Made by a program: the position numbers and the translations under genes. Positions 34,972-44,460 of a stretch of 64,000 bases of DNA are shown here, in pieces. Position 1 is the first letter of the stretch, and each line of letters opens with the position of its first letter. The notes under the pieces were generated by a model. That model was given only the letters and a program-made list of their open reading frames with translations. It was not told the DNA's origin and searched no databases. Where the stretch lies: the NCBI GenBank assembly GCA_035547915.1, contig DASZTS010000024.1:186001-250000 (forward strand), written 5' to 3'. The stretch comes from DASSFG01 sp035547915 (lineage in GTDB: Bacteria > Planctomycetota > Planctomycetia > Pirellulales > JAICIG01).

Positions 34972-37900
34972 CCGTCGAGCACGAAACGCCGCACTCGTCG
35001 GGCGGAGGTACCGCGGGCTCGACCCGCCGTCGCTTGCCGCCGCATCCGGGCGAGTGGATCGACCGTGAGCGGCCGATCCGTTTTCGTTTCGAAGGTTGCA
35101 CGTACTACGGTCTCGCGGGAGACACGATTTCCAGCGCCTTGGCGGCCAACGGCGTGCGGATGCTGGGACGGAGTTTCAAGTACCACCGGCCGCGCGGCAT
35201 CTACAGCCTCGCCAATCACGACGTCAACGTGTTGGTGACCGACGGCACGCGCACCAATCTTCGCGCCGACGTGACCCCTGTTTGGGAAGGTGCCGAGCTG
35301 ACGGCTGTCAACACGTTCGGCGGATTGCAAAACGATCTGGCCCGCCACACCGATAAGGCGGGCCGCTTTCTGCCCGTCGGCTTTTATTACAAGACGTTCC
35401 ACAAGCCACGCAAAATGTTTCCGTTTTGGGAGCGGCAGATGCGGGCCATGGCCGGTCTCGGCGCCGTCGATCCCGCCGCGCCTCGGCTGCGCACGCCGAA
35501 ACAATACGCGACGTGCGACGTGCTGGTGGTCGGTGCCGGTGCCAGTGGCCTCTCCGCCGCGATCGCCGCGGCCGAACGAGGGCTGCGCGTGCTACTCGTC
35601 GACGAACAGTCACGGGCCGGCGGCAGTCTGGTCTATCAAGGGGCCGGGCACCCGCGTGCCGCCGATACTTTGCAGGCTCTCCTCGACCGCGCCGGCAGCT
35701 TGCCGAATCTCGAGATTCGTGGCGGGACGGTCGCCGCCGGGTATTATGCCGACCATTGGGTAGCGCTCGTCGACGAGCACCGCCTCGTCAAGCTGCGAGC
35801 GCGGGCGGTGGTCTTCGCGACGGGCGTCTACGAACAGCCGGCCCTGTTCCGCAACAACGATCTGCCGGGCGTGATGCTCGCGTCGGCCGCGCAACGTCTG
35901 ATGCACCTCTACGCGGTCAAACCGTTCGATCGCCCGATCGTGCTCGCCGCCAATACCGAGGGTTACCGCGCGGCGCTCGACATGCGGCAACATGGTATCG
36001 CTGTCCGCATGCTCGTCGACCTGCGGCCCACAGGCGAACCGACCGGCCTCGGCCGGCGAGTGGCCGAGGCCGGCATTCCCATCAGCAGCGGACATGCCGT
36101 CTATGAAGCGAACCAGGGTGGTGAGGCGACGGGTATCGACGGCGTGACCGTCTGCCCGCTCGGTGCCGACGGGCAGCCGATCGTGCGAGGAGGTGAGCGG
36201 ATCGCTTGCGACGGCCTGGTGATGAGCGTGGGCTGGGCGCCGGCCGATTCGCTCTTCTGCCAGGCGCGCGGCAAGATGAAATATGCCCGAGCGCTCGAGC
36301 AATTCGTGCCGGGTGCCGTGACGCCCGGTATTTTCGTCTGCGGTCGGTTGAACGGTCTGTTCGATGTCGACCGCCGCCAATCCGACGGCCGTCGCGCCGG
36401 CTCGGCCGCCGCTGATTGGTGCGAGAACCCCAGCGGCTTCGGCGCGACAGCACCCGTAGCGGCCGGCTCGCCGGTCGAAGAGGTGCCCGCCCCGCCCTCG
36501 CACGCCTATCCCGTAATCGAGCACCCGTCGGGCAAGATCTTTGTCGATCTCGATGAGGACGTGCAGCTCAAGGATATCGAGCACGCGGTGCAAGAGGGTT
36601 TCGATGGCGTCGAATTGCTAAAGCGCTACTCGACCTTCGGCATGGGACCGAGCCAGGGAAAGATCGCCAACACGAACACGATCCGCGTGTTGGCCCGTCT
36701 GCGTGGTCAGAGTATGGAGGAAACGGGTGCGCCGACCGCCCGTCCGTTCGTCCACCCGGTGCCCCTCAGCCATCTGGCCGGCCGCGGTTTCCATGTGCGT
36801 CGCGAGACGGCCTTGCACGCGCGGCATCGGGCGGCGGGGGCCCAATTCATGCCGGCCGGCGACTGGCTGCGGCCTGCTTATTACGCGACGAACGGCCTCG
36901 CCCGCGAACGGGCCATCGTCGGCGAAGTCGAAGCCGTCCGCCAGCGGGCCGGGCTGATCGATGTCGGCACGCTCGGCAAGCTGGAGATCGCCGGCCCCGA
37001 TGCCGCCGAGTTCTTGGAACGCATCTATACCGGTCGTTTTGCCCGCATGAAGACGGGCACCACGCGATATGGTCTGATGTGCGACGAGAGCGGAGTCGTG
37101 ATCGACGACGGCGTGATCGGACGGCTGGCCGAAGATCGGTTCTATGTGACGACGACCACCACGGCGTCGGGCAGTGTCTATCGCGAGATGCAACGTTGGG
37201 CTCTCATCTGGCGGCTGAACGTCGTGCTGGCTAATGTCACAGGGGCCTTCGCCGCCATGAATCTGGCCGGACCGCAGGCGCGCACCATTCTTTCTGCCCT
37301 CGGCGACATTGATACGAGTGAGCGTGCTTTCCCCTACTTAGGCCTGCGCGAAACCGACATCCTCGGTGTGCCCTGCCGGATCCTGCGGACGGGGTTTGTT
37401 GGCGAGGTGGGTTACGAGATTCATGCTCCGGCTCAGTGGGCTATCCGGCTGTGGGACGGCATGCTGCAAGCCGGTTCGCAGAGCGGGATCCGCCCGTTCG
37501 GGGTCGAGGCACAGCGCGTGCTGCGGTTGGAGAAGGGACACGTCATCGTTGGCCAAGATACCGACGGGCTCACAACACCGTACGAAGCCGGCATGGCATG
37601 GGCCGTCAAAGACGATAAGCCGTTCTTCATCGGCGGACGCAGCTTGCGGATCATCGCCGAGAAGAAACCCCTCAAGCGTCAGCTCGTCGGCTTTACATTA
37701 CCTCCGCAGCACACCGGTCCGTTGCCCAGCGAATGCCACCTGGTGATCGACCGAGGTGAGATCGCCGGGCGCGTGACGAGCATCGTGCATAGCCCGACGC
37801 TGCGGCAGGCGATTGGCCTGGCTTACGTGCGTCCCGCCCAAGCGCAGCCCGGCACGCGATTTCAGATCCGCGGCGAAGGGGGCCGAATGATCGAGGCCAC

Positions 37901-38675
37901 CGTGGTCGAATTGCCGTTCTACGATCGCTCGAATGCCAGGCAGACAGTGTTCGGCGCCATAGCGCGTCGCGATATCGAAGGACAGTCCACGCGATCGCAA
38001 ACTCGGGCTCTGGCCGGTTTGCCGTCGCGTGCCAGTCCGGTCCACGTCGAGTTGCAAAAACTGCGACCTACCTGGTCGAGCACCGGCGACATGCCCATCG
38101 CCACCGCGATCGGCGATGCGGCAGCAGAGCGCTCAGCCGCTGCGACGCTCGGCCTGTGCGACGTGAGCGCGCTGGCGCGAGTGACAGTGAAGGGCCCGGG
38201 TGCGGCCGAATTCTTGACGCGGCAGAATATCGGGCTGCCCGAGTCCGTCAACGAATGCCAAAAACTCGCCACTGGTGGTTTCGTGGCCCGCACGGGCCGT
38301 ACGGAGTTTTTCATCGAGGATGGATGGCACGGAGACACGGTTGACCGCCTGCGTGCCGCCCTCGCTGCCTCGGCGCCCGGCGTCTTGGCGGTTTGGCGGC
38401 AAGATGCTTCCTTCCTGTTGACCGGCAGCCGGCAGTCGGCGCTGTTCGCGCAGGTTTGCAGCTTCGATTTTCGCAGCACCGGCGACGCGCTCATCATGAC
38501 GCAGGTCGCCGGCATCTCTTGCGCGGTGCTCCCGGCGCGCGGACACGAGCGGCCCGCCTTTCAGATCTGGGCCGACGGCACTTATGGTCCGTACCTGTGG
38601 ACGACGTTGCTGGGCATCGCGCGCGAACTGGGCGGCGATGCCGTCGGCACCCTTTGCGTCGGTGCGTCGCCCTAG
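34968..38675 (+). CDS. soxA: Sarcosine oxidase alpha-gamma fusion (SoxA-SoxG)
   Basis: A 1,235-residue protein, about 200 longer than a normal SoxA. Residues 1-120 are the 2Fe-2S-ferredoxin-like N-domain with YHRPRGIYSL; a dinucleotide-binding domain starts DVLVVGAGASGLSAA near residue 185; the region from about 620 is the folate-binding GcvT-type domain (RIYTGRFARMKTGTTRYGLM). The last 195 residues (from GDAAAERSAAATLGLCDVSAL to the end) match the gamma subunit, SoxG, fused in frame. The enzyme demethylates sarcosine, passing the one-carbon unit to tetrahydrofolate. Start is GTG 34968. A beta subunit, which carries the main flavin site, is not encoded anywhere in the window. Confidence 0.88.
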   Translation: MTVEHETPHSSGGGTAGSTRRRLPPHPGEWIDRERPIRFRFEGCTYYGLAGDTISSALAANGVRMLGRSFKYHRPRGIYSLANHDVNVLVTDGTRTNLRADVTPVWEGAELTAVNTFGGLQNDLARHTDKAGRFLPVGFYYKTFHKPRKMFPFWERQMRAMAGLGAVDPAAPRLRTPKQYATCDVLVVGAGASGLSAAIAAAERGLRVLLVDEQSRAGGSLVYQGAGHPRAADTLQALLDRAGSLPNLEIRGGTVAAGYYADHWVALVDEHRLVKLRARAVVFATGVYEQPALFRNNDLPGVMLASAAQRLMHLYAVKPFDRPIVLAANTEGYRAALDMRQHGIAVRMLVDLRPTGEPTGLGRRVAEAGIPISSGHAVYEANQGGEATGIDGVTVCPLGADGQPIVRGGERIACDGLVMSVGWAPADSLFCQARGKMKYARALEQFVPGAVTPGIFVCGRLNGLFDVDRRQSDGRRAGSAAADWCENPSGFGATAPVAAGSPVEEVPAPPSHAYPVIEHPSGKIFVDLDEDVQLKDIEHAVQEGFDGVELLKRYSTFGMGPSQGKIANTNTIRVLARLRGQSMEETGAPTARPFVHPVPLSHLAGRGFHVRRETALHARHRAAGAQFMPAGDWLRPAYYATNGLARERAIVGEVEAVRQRAGLIDVGTLGKLEIAGPDAAEFLERIYTGRFARMKTGTTRYGLMCDESGVVIDDGVIGRLAEDRFYVTTTTTASGSVYREMQRWALIWRLNVVLANVTGAFAAMNLAGPQARTILSALGDIDTSERAFPYLGLRETDILGVPCRILRTGFVGEVGYEIHAPAQWAIRLWDGMLQAGSQSGIRPFGVEAQRVLRLEKGHVIVGQDTDGLTTPYEAGMAWAVKDDKPFFIGGRSLRIIAEKKPLKRQLVGFTLPPQHTGPLPSECHLVIDRGEIAGRVTSIVHSPTLRQAIGLAYVRPAQAQPGTRFQIRGEGGRMIEATVVELPFYDRSNARQTVFGAIARRDIEGQSTRSQTRALAGLPSRASPVHVELQKLRPTWSSTGDMPIATAIGDAAAERSAAATLGLCDVSALARVTVKGPGAAEFLTRQNIGLPESVNECQKLATGGFVARTGRTEFFIEDGWHGDTVDRLRAALAASAPGVLAVWRQDASFLLTGSRQSALFAQVCSFDFRSTGDALIMTQVAGISCAVLPARGHERPAFQIWADGTYGPYLWTTLLGIARELGGDAVGTLCVGASP

Positions 38676-38774
38676 GGCCGATGGCGCCATGGCGCGCTTT
38701 GTAACAACTCCCTGCGCTCCTCGATCGGTCTGATGGACACACGGCGAGGGGCCGACTATTTTGCAAGAGAGACC

Positions 38775-39911
38775 ATGAGCCGTTCGCATTCGACCACCGC
38801 GAAGTCCGTAGCGACGCCATCGCAGATCCGCGCCTCTCGGATGATTGTCGCCGCCGCCGTATTGGTGGCCGTGATCGGCATCGTTTGTACTGCGTGGATG
38901 GCAACTCATCCGGTCAGTATTGTGCTGGCGGACCATGCGATCCCCTCCTCGGAACCGTTTATCAATAACGCTGAGAAAAACCGGCCGCGGGGCGAGCCCG
39001 AGGGCATGATATGGATTCCCGGCGGTCAGTTCTGGATGGGGGCTTACGAGAAGGACAAGGATCGGTTCCGCGATGCACTGCCGCAACATATCGTCTATGT
39101 CGACGGTTTTTGGATGGACCGAACCGAGGTGACGAACGCACAGTTCGAAGTCTTTGTGCGCGAGACCGGCTATCGGACGGTCGCGGAACGCGAAATCGAC
39201 CCGCGATCGCTGCCCGAGGTCGACTCCGAGAAGCTCTTGCCGGGGTCGGCGGTTTTCACGCCGCCCGGCGGCCCGGTGCCGCTCGACAACTTTTTGAATT
39301 GGTGGGCCTACGTGCCCGGCGCGGACTGGCGGCATCCCGAAGGCCCCGACAGCGACATCGCCGAACGCATGGACCACCCCGTCGTCCAAGTCTGTTGGGA
39401 AGACGCCGCCGCTTACGCCAGGTGGGCGGGCAAACGCCTGCCGACGGAGGCCGAATGGGAATTCGCCGCCCGCGGCGGCCTCGACCGCCAGCGCTACGTG
39501 TGGGGCGCCGAAGAATCGCCGGGCGACCGCGCGCCGGCGAACATCTGGCAAGGACATTTCCCCGATACCAACACGGCCGAAGACGGTTTTTCGAGCACCG
39601 CGCCCGTCGGCTCCTTCGCCCCCAACGGGTTCGGCCTGTACGACATGTCGGGCAATGTGTGGGAATGGTGCGCCGACTGGTACCAGCCCGACTATTATTC
39701 GGTCAGTCCCCGACGGAATCCGCAGGGGCCTGACGACAGTTTCGATCCCGGCGAGCCCGGCACGCCCAAGCGTGTGCAACGGGGCGGCTCGTTTCTGTGC
39801 TGCGATGAGTATTGCGTCAACTACCGGCCAGGCGCGCGGCATAAAGGGGGCGTCGATAGCGGCGCCTCGAACACCGGCTTTCGTTGTGTCAGGGATGCCG
39901 ATCATGAATGA
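38775..39911 (+). CDS. Formylglycine-generating enzyme family protein, both catalytic cysteines present
   Basis: A 378-residue protein. A membrane helix lies at about 18-42 (MIVAAAVLVAVIGIVCTAW), so the enzyme domain faces outside. The FGE-sulfatase domain runs from GMIWIPGGQFWMG to the C-terminus, including DRTEVTNAQFEVFV, RLPTEAEWEFAARGG and GNVWEWCADWY. The final block GGSFLCCDEYCVNYRPGAR keeps both catalytic cysteines in the C-x4-C spacing of true FGE (human Cys336 and Cys341), so it may be a genuine sulfatase-activating enzyme; many planctomycete homologues lack them. No sulfatase gene is adjacent. ATG 38775 is preferred over an upstream ATG at 38733. Confidence 0.88.
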   Translation: MSRSHSTTAKSVATPSQIRASRMIVAAAVLVAVIGIVCTAWMATHPVSIVLADHAIPSSEPFINNAEKNRPRGEPEGMIWIPGGQFWMGAYEKDKDRFRDALPQHIVYVDGFWMDRTEVTNAQFEVFVRETGYRTVAEREIDPRSLPEVDSEKLLPGSAVFTPPGGPVPLDNFLNWWAYVPGADWRHPEGPDSDIAERMDHPVVQVCWEDAAAYARWAGKRLPTEAEWEFAARGGLDRQRYVWGAEESPGDRAPANIWQGHFPDTNTAEDGFSSTAPVGSFAPNGFGLYDMSGNVWEWCADWYQPDYYSVSPRRNPQGPDDSFDPGEPGTPKRVQRGGSFLCCDEYCVNYRPGARHKGGVDSGASNTGFRCVRDADHE

Positions 39912-41169
39912 CCTCCGCGCTTGCTCTCGCCGCAGCTTTCTGGCCGCCGTCGGCGTGGCCGGAGGACTGTCGGTCGGGGGCCCGGGCATTGCCGCCGCAA
40001 AGGAAGACAGGCGGCTGCCGCGCGTCGCCGCTATCAATTCGATCTACCGGTACAAATCGCACGCGTACCACATCGCCGGGCGGTTCGTCCACGGCTACAC
40101 GCGAGAGGGGGTCCATCATCAGCCGCCCTTCCAACTCGTGCGGATGTACAACGACCAATACCCGGCCGACGACCTGGGCCGCGAGATCTGCCGCCGCCAT
40201 CAGGTCGAATTGACGAAGACCGTGGCCGAGGCGCTTGGCGGCGAAGAGCTCGATGTCGATGCCGTGCTGCTGATCTGTGAGCACGGCGACTATCCGGTCA
40301 ACGAGTTCGGGCAGATTCTGTATCCGCGTTACGAGCTGTTTCAGCAGATCGTCGAAGTCTTTCGCCGTAGCGGGCGGAGCGTGCCGGTGTTTGTCGACAA
40401 GCACCTGTCGTACGACCATCGCCGCGCGGCCGAGATGGTGGCCACTGCCCGCACCCTCGGCTTCGGTCTGATGGCCGGCTCGTCCCTGCCGGTCACCTGG
40501 CGTCGTCCCGAGATCGAACCGGCGCTGGAGACACCGTTCACCGAAGGCCTCTTGCTCTACGGTTACGACCGCAACATCGACGAGATCTACTGGTTTCATG
40601 CCTTGGAGTCGCTGCAATGCATGCTCGAACGGCGCACGGGCGGCGAGACGGGGGTGAAGACGGTCGAGTGCCTGGCGGGCGACGCCGTCTGGCGGGCGGG
40701 CGACGCGGGCCGGTGGTCGTGGAAATTGTTTCATGCGGCCGCAGGCCGTAGTCCGAGCTACAACATCGGCGACCCGCGTGAAAACGTGCCCAGCCCCAAG
40801 GCGATTCTCATTGAGTACCACGACGGCACGCGAGGCGCCGTATTGAACCTGCCCGAACAGCTCTCGGACATGAATTTCGCCGGCACGGTAAGCGGCCATG
40901 ACGAGCCGGTCTCGACCGATTTTTATCTGCCCGCGCCTCCTGGCGCACGCTTCTTCGACCCACTCGTGGCGAACATCGAAAAGTTCTTCGCGTCGGGCAA
41001 ATCGCCCTATCCCGTGGAGCGCACCCTCCTCACCAGCACGCTGCTCGACCTCGCCTTGCACTCGCTCGCCGACGGCAGCAAGCCGATCGCCAGCGACGCC
41101 CTAAACATCAGCTACCACGCCCCTGCCGACAGCGGCTTTTTTCGCGGCCGCTATACCGACGCCGGCTAG
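39904..41169 (+). CDS. Tat-exported protein of unknown function
   Basis: A 421-residue protein with a twin-arginine signal, SRRSFLAAVGVAGGLSVGG, so it is exported folded, often with a cofactor. The mature part has RVAAINSIYRYKSHAYHIAG, LICEHGDYPVNEFGQILYPR and VDKHLSYDHRRAAEMVATA, which suggest an alpha/beta domain resembling the Gfo/Idh group, but no dinucleotide GxGxxG is seen. The ATG overlaps the end of the FGE gene by 8 bases, so the two are coupled. It may be a substrate or partner of the FGE-like enzyme. Function not assigned. Confidence 0.7.
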   Translation: MNDLRACSRRSFLAAVGVAGGLSVGGPGIAAAKEDRRLPRVAAINSIYRYKSHAYHIAGRFVHGYTREGVHHQPPFQLVRMYNDQYPADDLGREICRRHQVELTKTVAEALGGEELDVDAVLLICEHGDYPVNEFGQILYPRYELFQQIVEVFRRSGRSVPVFVDKHLSYDHRRAAEMVATARTLGFGLMAGSSLPVTWRRPEIEPALETPFTEGLLLYGYDRNIDEIYWFHALESLQCMLERRTGGETGVKTVECLAGDAVWRAGDAGRWSWKLFHAAAGRSPSYNIGDPRENVPSPKAILIEYHDGTRGAVLNLPEQLSDMNFAGTVSGHDEPVSTDFYLPAPPGARFFDPLVANIEKFFASGKSPYPVERTLLTSTLLDLALHSLADGSKPIASDALNISYHAPADSGFFRGRYTDAG

Positions 41170-41778
41170 CCAATCCGGCGCGGGCGATCCCACTCGCGGG
41201 AGCTTCAGGATATGGAAACGCACCGATGGACCTCGGCGCGGACGATCAGCAGGCGTATCGGCTCATGCGTAAATGGCACGCCAACATCGGCGAGATCCTA
41301 GCCTTCATCGCCGACAGCCGAAGACTTCAGCGCCGTTTGCGGACTGCTGGATGCCAATACCGTCGAAAGACGGGCAGGCTACGATGCGCGAATGCGAACT
41401 CACGAGCGTAGCAGGTGATTGCGCACGAGCGCAGCGAAGCTTACGTGCGATCGAATCAGATCGCTGTGAAGCAGCGCGTAAACGGTCGGCTTGGTTACAA
41501 GGAAACCAGGTTGGTCGCAAAGCTCGCGCTGTTCGTCACCGGTTCTGCGGTTTCGAGCGAGGGTTGATGCCGGCTCGATATTTGCAAGCCGGGCGCGCGC
41601 TGAGTCGTGAGTCGACGACACGAGCGGCTGACAAAACCTGATCGCCGCGGGCAAAGAATCGGACGTGAAACGCTGATTCGGTGGAGCCTAAGAAGCGGTT
41701 CGAGTCGGAATCGCGGCACAGACAGCCGAGCGCCTGGCAACTCCCGGTCTGAACCACGGCTTCGAATGCGGGTGTTCG
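41170..41778. other. Gene-poor region before the hydrogenase cluster
   Basis: A 609-base region. It carries the left copy of a hairpin-bearing repeat at 41624-41688. A 61-residue plus-strand frame (41226-41411) begins MDLGADDQQAYRLMRKWHAN and becomes more protein-like if shifted by one base near 41320, so it could be a decayed small gene. No clear sigma70 or sigma54 promoter for hypF was found. Confidence 0.45.
41624..41688 (+). repeat. Hairpin-bearing direct repeat, left copy
   Basis: Starts GCGGCTGACAAAACC and contains GAATCGGACGTGAAACGCTG followed by ATTC, in which GAATC at 41656-41660 and GATTC at 41675-41679 form a stem around CGTGAAAC. The same order of words occurs at 55778-55850 in the same orientation. 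Confidence 0.6.
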
Positions 41779-44139
41779 ATGGAGCGTCGATCAATCACCG
41801 TGCGTGGTATCGTGCAGGGAGTCGGGTTCAGGCCCTTCGTGCATGGGTTGGCGCTGCGGCACAGGCTGGCCGGGTCGGTGTGCAATGTGGCCGGCGCGGT
41901 GTTGATCGATGCCGAAGGGGGAACCGCGACGCTCGATCAGTTCCTCGTCGAATTGCATGGCACCGCTCCGCCGCTGTCGCAGATCGAAAGCATCGAGTGG
42001 GATTCGCTCCCCGTCGCGCATCTGGCCGGATTCCGTATCGAAGAGAGTGTGGTCGATGCCACGGGAAGCAATCTGATCGCAGCCGATGTCGCGACGTGCC
42101 GTGAATGTCTCGCAGAATTGTTCGACCCCGGCGACCGTCGTTTCCGCTATCCGTTCCTCAATTGCACGAATTGTGGGCCGCATCTGACCATCATCCGCGG
42201 CGCACCGTACGACCGTTGCCGTACGACGATGTCCTCTTTCGCGATGTGCGACGACTGCCGGGCCGAATATGAAGACCCTTCCAACCGTCGATTCCACGCG
42301 CAGCCCACCGCGTGCCCGGCCTGTGGGCCGCGGTTAGAGCTGGTGACTTCGGACGGAAGAGAAGACGCGACGGCCGATCCGTTGATGCGGTTCGCGGAAG
42401 GGATTCTGCTTGGCCAGATCGGAGCACTCAAGGGATTGGGCGGATACCACCTGGTCTGCGACGCACGCAACGAGCAAACGGTGGCCGAACTGCGCAGACG
42501 TAAACGGCGCGAAGAGATGCCGCTGGCCCTGCTCGTGCGCGATGCCCATCACGCGCGGCGGATCTGCGAGGTATCGTCCGCCGAACAGGCCTTGTTGGAA
42601 TCGCCGAAGCGGCCGATCGTGCTGCTGCGGCGGATACAAGGTTCTGCGGTCTGCGAATCGGTCGCGCCGGGTAATCCGTATCTGGGCGTGATGTTGCCTT
42701 ACACACCCTTGCACCATCTACTGGCCGACTCCGTGGATGACATCCCCTTAGTGATGACCAGCGGCAATCGGACCCACGAGCCGATCGCCTATCGCGACGA
42801 CGACGCATCCGAGCGGTTGCACGGCGTGGCCGACATGCTGCTGCGGCATGATCGGACCATTCACGTGCGGTGCGACGATTCGGTCACTCGTGTCGTCGCC
42901 GGCCAGGAACTGCCGGTCCGCCGGTCGCGCGGGTACGCGCCGTTGCCGATCAGGCTGCCTCACGAATGCCCGCGACCGATGCTGGCCGTGGGGGGACAGT
43001 TCAAGGTCGTGTTCGCTCTCGCGCAAGAGCGCCAGGCGGTTCTCAGTCATCACGTGGGCGATCTCGATCATTACGACGCCTACCGACAATTCGAGCACGA
43101 CATTCGGTTGTTCGAGGATCTGTTCCACACGCCCGAATTGATCGTCCACGATTGGCACCCCGAGTACCTGTCGACGCATTATGCCGAGAACCGTGCCCGG
43201 CACGACCATCTGCCGTTGCTGGGCGTACAACATCACCACGCGCACATGGCCAGTTGTATGGCCGAAAACGGCCTCGATGGGCCGGTCATCGGTGTGACCT
43301 TCGACGGCACGGGATTCGGAATCGACGAGACGACCGGCACGCCCATGATCTGGGGAGGCGAGTTTCTGGTCGGCGACTACCGCGGCTTCCGGCGCGCCGC
43401 GCATCTGCGGGCCATGCCGCTGCCCGGCGGCGATCGAGCGGTGAACGAGCCCTGGCGGATGGCCGTGGCTGCTCTGCGCGAGGCCGATTGCGACACAGCG
43501 ATCCTCGCGAGACGTCAAAGCGAGGCGACGATCCAGGCCGTCGAGACCTTGTTGCGCCGGGCCGGACAGATACGCATGACATCGAGCGCGGGACGCCTGT
43601 TCGATGCGGTGGCGGCGATCGCCGGCATCTGCGATCGAGTGAGTTACGAAGGGCAGGCGGCCATGCGGCTAGAATGGGCCGCCACGGACGTGACGCCCGA
43701 CGGCGAATACCCGTTCGAGTTGCTGCCGGCGGTCTCGGGCCACGCCGCCTGCGTCGTCGACACGCGGCCGACGATTCGCGCCGTGCTGGCAGACGCGCTT
43801 CGCGGCGTCGAACCCGCTCGTATTGCGCGACGCTTTCACTCGACCCTGGCCGCCATGATCGTCGCTACCTGTCGTCACATCCGCCAAGAAACTGGCTTGG
43901 ACATGGCCGTGCTCAGCGGCGGCGTCTTCCTGAATTCGCTGCTCACCGTAGAGGTCGCCGAGCGACTTACCGCCGCGGGCATCCGCGTCTATCGTCATCG
44001 ACTCGTGCCACCCAACGATGCGGGGCTTTGTCTGGGGCAGCTCGCGGTGGCTGCGGCCCTCGACAAAACCTCGGCCCCTGCTCTTGCAACACAACTGTCG
44101 GCGTCCGTCTGCCAAACTCCGATACATCAGCCCACCTGA
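41779..44139 (+). CDS. hypF: HypF, carbamoyltransferase for hydrogenase cyanide ligands
   Basis: A 786-residue HypF of normal length. The acylphosphatase domain (GIVQGVGFRPFVHGLA, residues about 8-24) is followed by two zinc fingers (CRECLAEL...CTNCGPHL and CDDCRAEY...CPACGPRL), a YrdC-like domain (LGGYHLVCDA, VMTSGN) and a Kae1-like carbamoyltransferase domain with VQHHHAHMASCMAENG and VTFDGTGFG. It uses carbamoyl phosphate and ATP and passes the carbamoyl group to the HypE cysteine. It is the first gene of the cluster. No strong ribosome site precedes ATG 41779. Confidence 0.96.
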   Translation: MERRSITVRGIVQGVGFRPFVHGLALRHRLAGSVCNVAGAVLIDAEGGTATLDQFLVELHGTAPPLSQIESIEWDSLPVAHLAGFRIEESVVDATGSNLIAADVATCRECLAELFDPGDRRFRYPFLNCTNCGPHLTIIRGAPYDRCRTTMSSFAMCDDCRAEYEDPSNRRFHAQPTACPACGPRLELVTSDGREDATADPLMRFAEGILLGQIGALKGLGGYHLVCDARNEQTVAELRRRKRREEMPLALLVRDAHHARRICEVSSAEQALLESPKRPIVLLRRIQGSAVCESVAPGNPYLGVMLPYTPLHHLLADSVDDIPLVMTSGNRTHEPIAYRDDDASERLHGVADMLLRHDRTIHVRCDDSVTRVVAGQELPVRRSRGYAPLPIRLPHECPRPMLAVGGQFKVVFALAQERQAVLSHHVGDLDHYDAYRQFEHDIRLFEDLFHTPELIVHDWHPEYLSTHYAENRARHDHLPLLGVQHHHAHMASCMAENGLDGPVIGVTFDGTGFGIDETTGTPMIWGGEFLVGDYRGFRRAAHLRAMPLPGGDRAVNEPWRMAVAALREADCDTAILARRQSEATIQAVETLLRRAGQIRMTSSAGRLFDAVAAIAGICDRVSYEGQAAMRLEWAATDVTPDGEYPFELLPAVSGHAACVVDTRPTIRAVLADALRGVEPARIARRFHSTLAAMIVATCRHIRQETGLDMAVLSGGVFLNSLLTVEVAERLTAAGIRVYRHRLVPPNDAGLCLGQLAVAAALDKTSAPALATQLSASVCQTPIHQPT

Positions 44140-44151
44140 GGTATGCGCACC

Positions 44152-44460
44152 ATGTGTCTCGGTATTCCCGGCAAAGTCGTGGACACCTACGCCGAGCACG
44201 ATGTGCTGATGGGCAAGGTCGATTTCGGCGGTGTGTTCAAACGGGTCTGCCTCGCGCACACGCGCGATGTGCGGCCCGGCCAGTATGTGATCGTGCACGT
44301 CGGCTTCGCGCTGCAAGTTATCGACGAAGACGAAGCCCGCCAATTGTTCGCCTTTCTCGAAAACACGGCCGAATTGGAGGAACTTGCAACGGGTGAGTCG
44401 TCCGAGGGGACGAAGATCGACGCCGGCACCGCGGTCATGCAGGCAGAGAGGAGACCATGA
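44152..44460 (+). CDS. hypC: HypC, hydrogenase assembly chaperone
   Basis: A 102-residue HypC starting MCLGIPGKVVDTY. C2 is the essential N-terminal cysteine after removal of Met and holds the Fe(CN)2CO group with HypD. That requirement fixes the start at 44152 and not at the in-frame ATG 44143. The tail after residue 80 (EELATGESSEGTK) is longer than usual. The stop overlaps the start of hypD by 4 bases (ATGA). Confidence 0.95.
   Translation: MCLGIPGKVVDTYAEHDVLMGKVDFGGVFKRVCLAHTRDVRPGQYVIVHVGFALQVIDEDEARQLFAFLENTAELEELATGESSEGTKIDAGTAVMQAERRP

Noticed and set aside
38133..40037. Minus-strand open frame of 634 codons
   Set aside because: Opposite the SoxG domain and the FGE gene; no motif.
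41226..41411. 61-residue plus-strand frame beginning MDLGADDQQ
   Set aside because: It needs a one-base shift near 41320 to stay protein-like, and has no ribosome site or recognisable family. It may be a decayed gene, but the evidence is too thin to list it as one.
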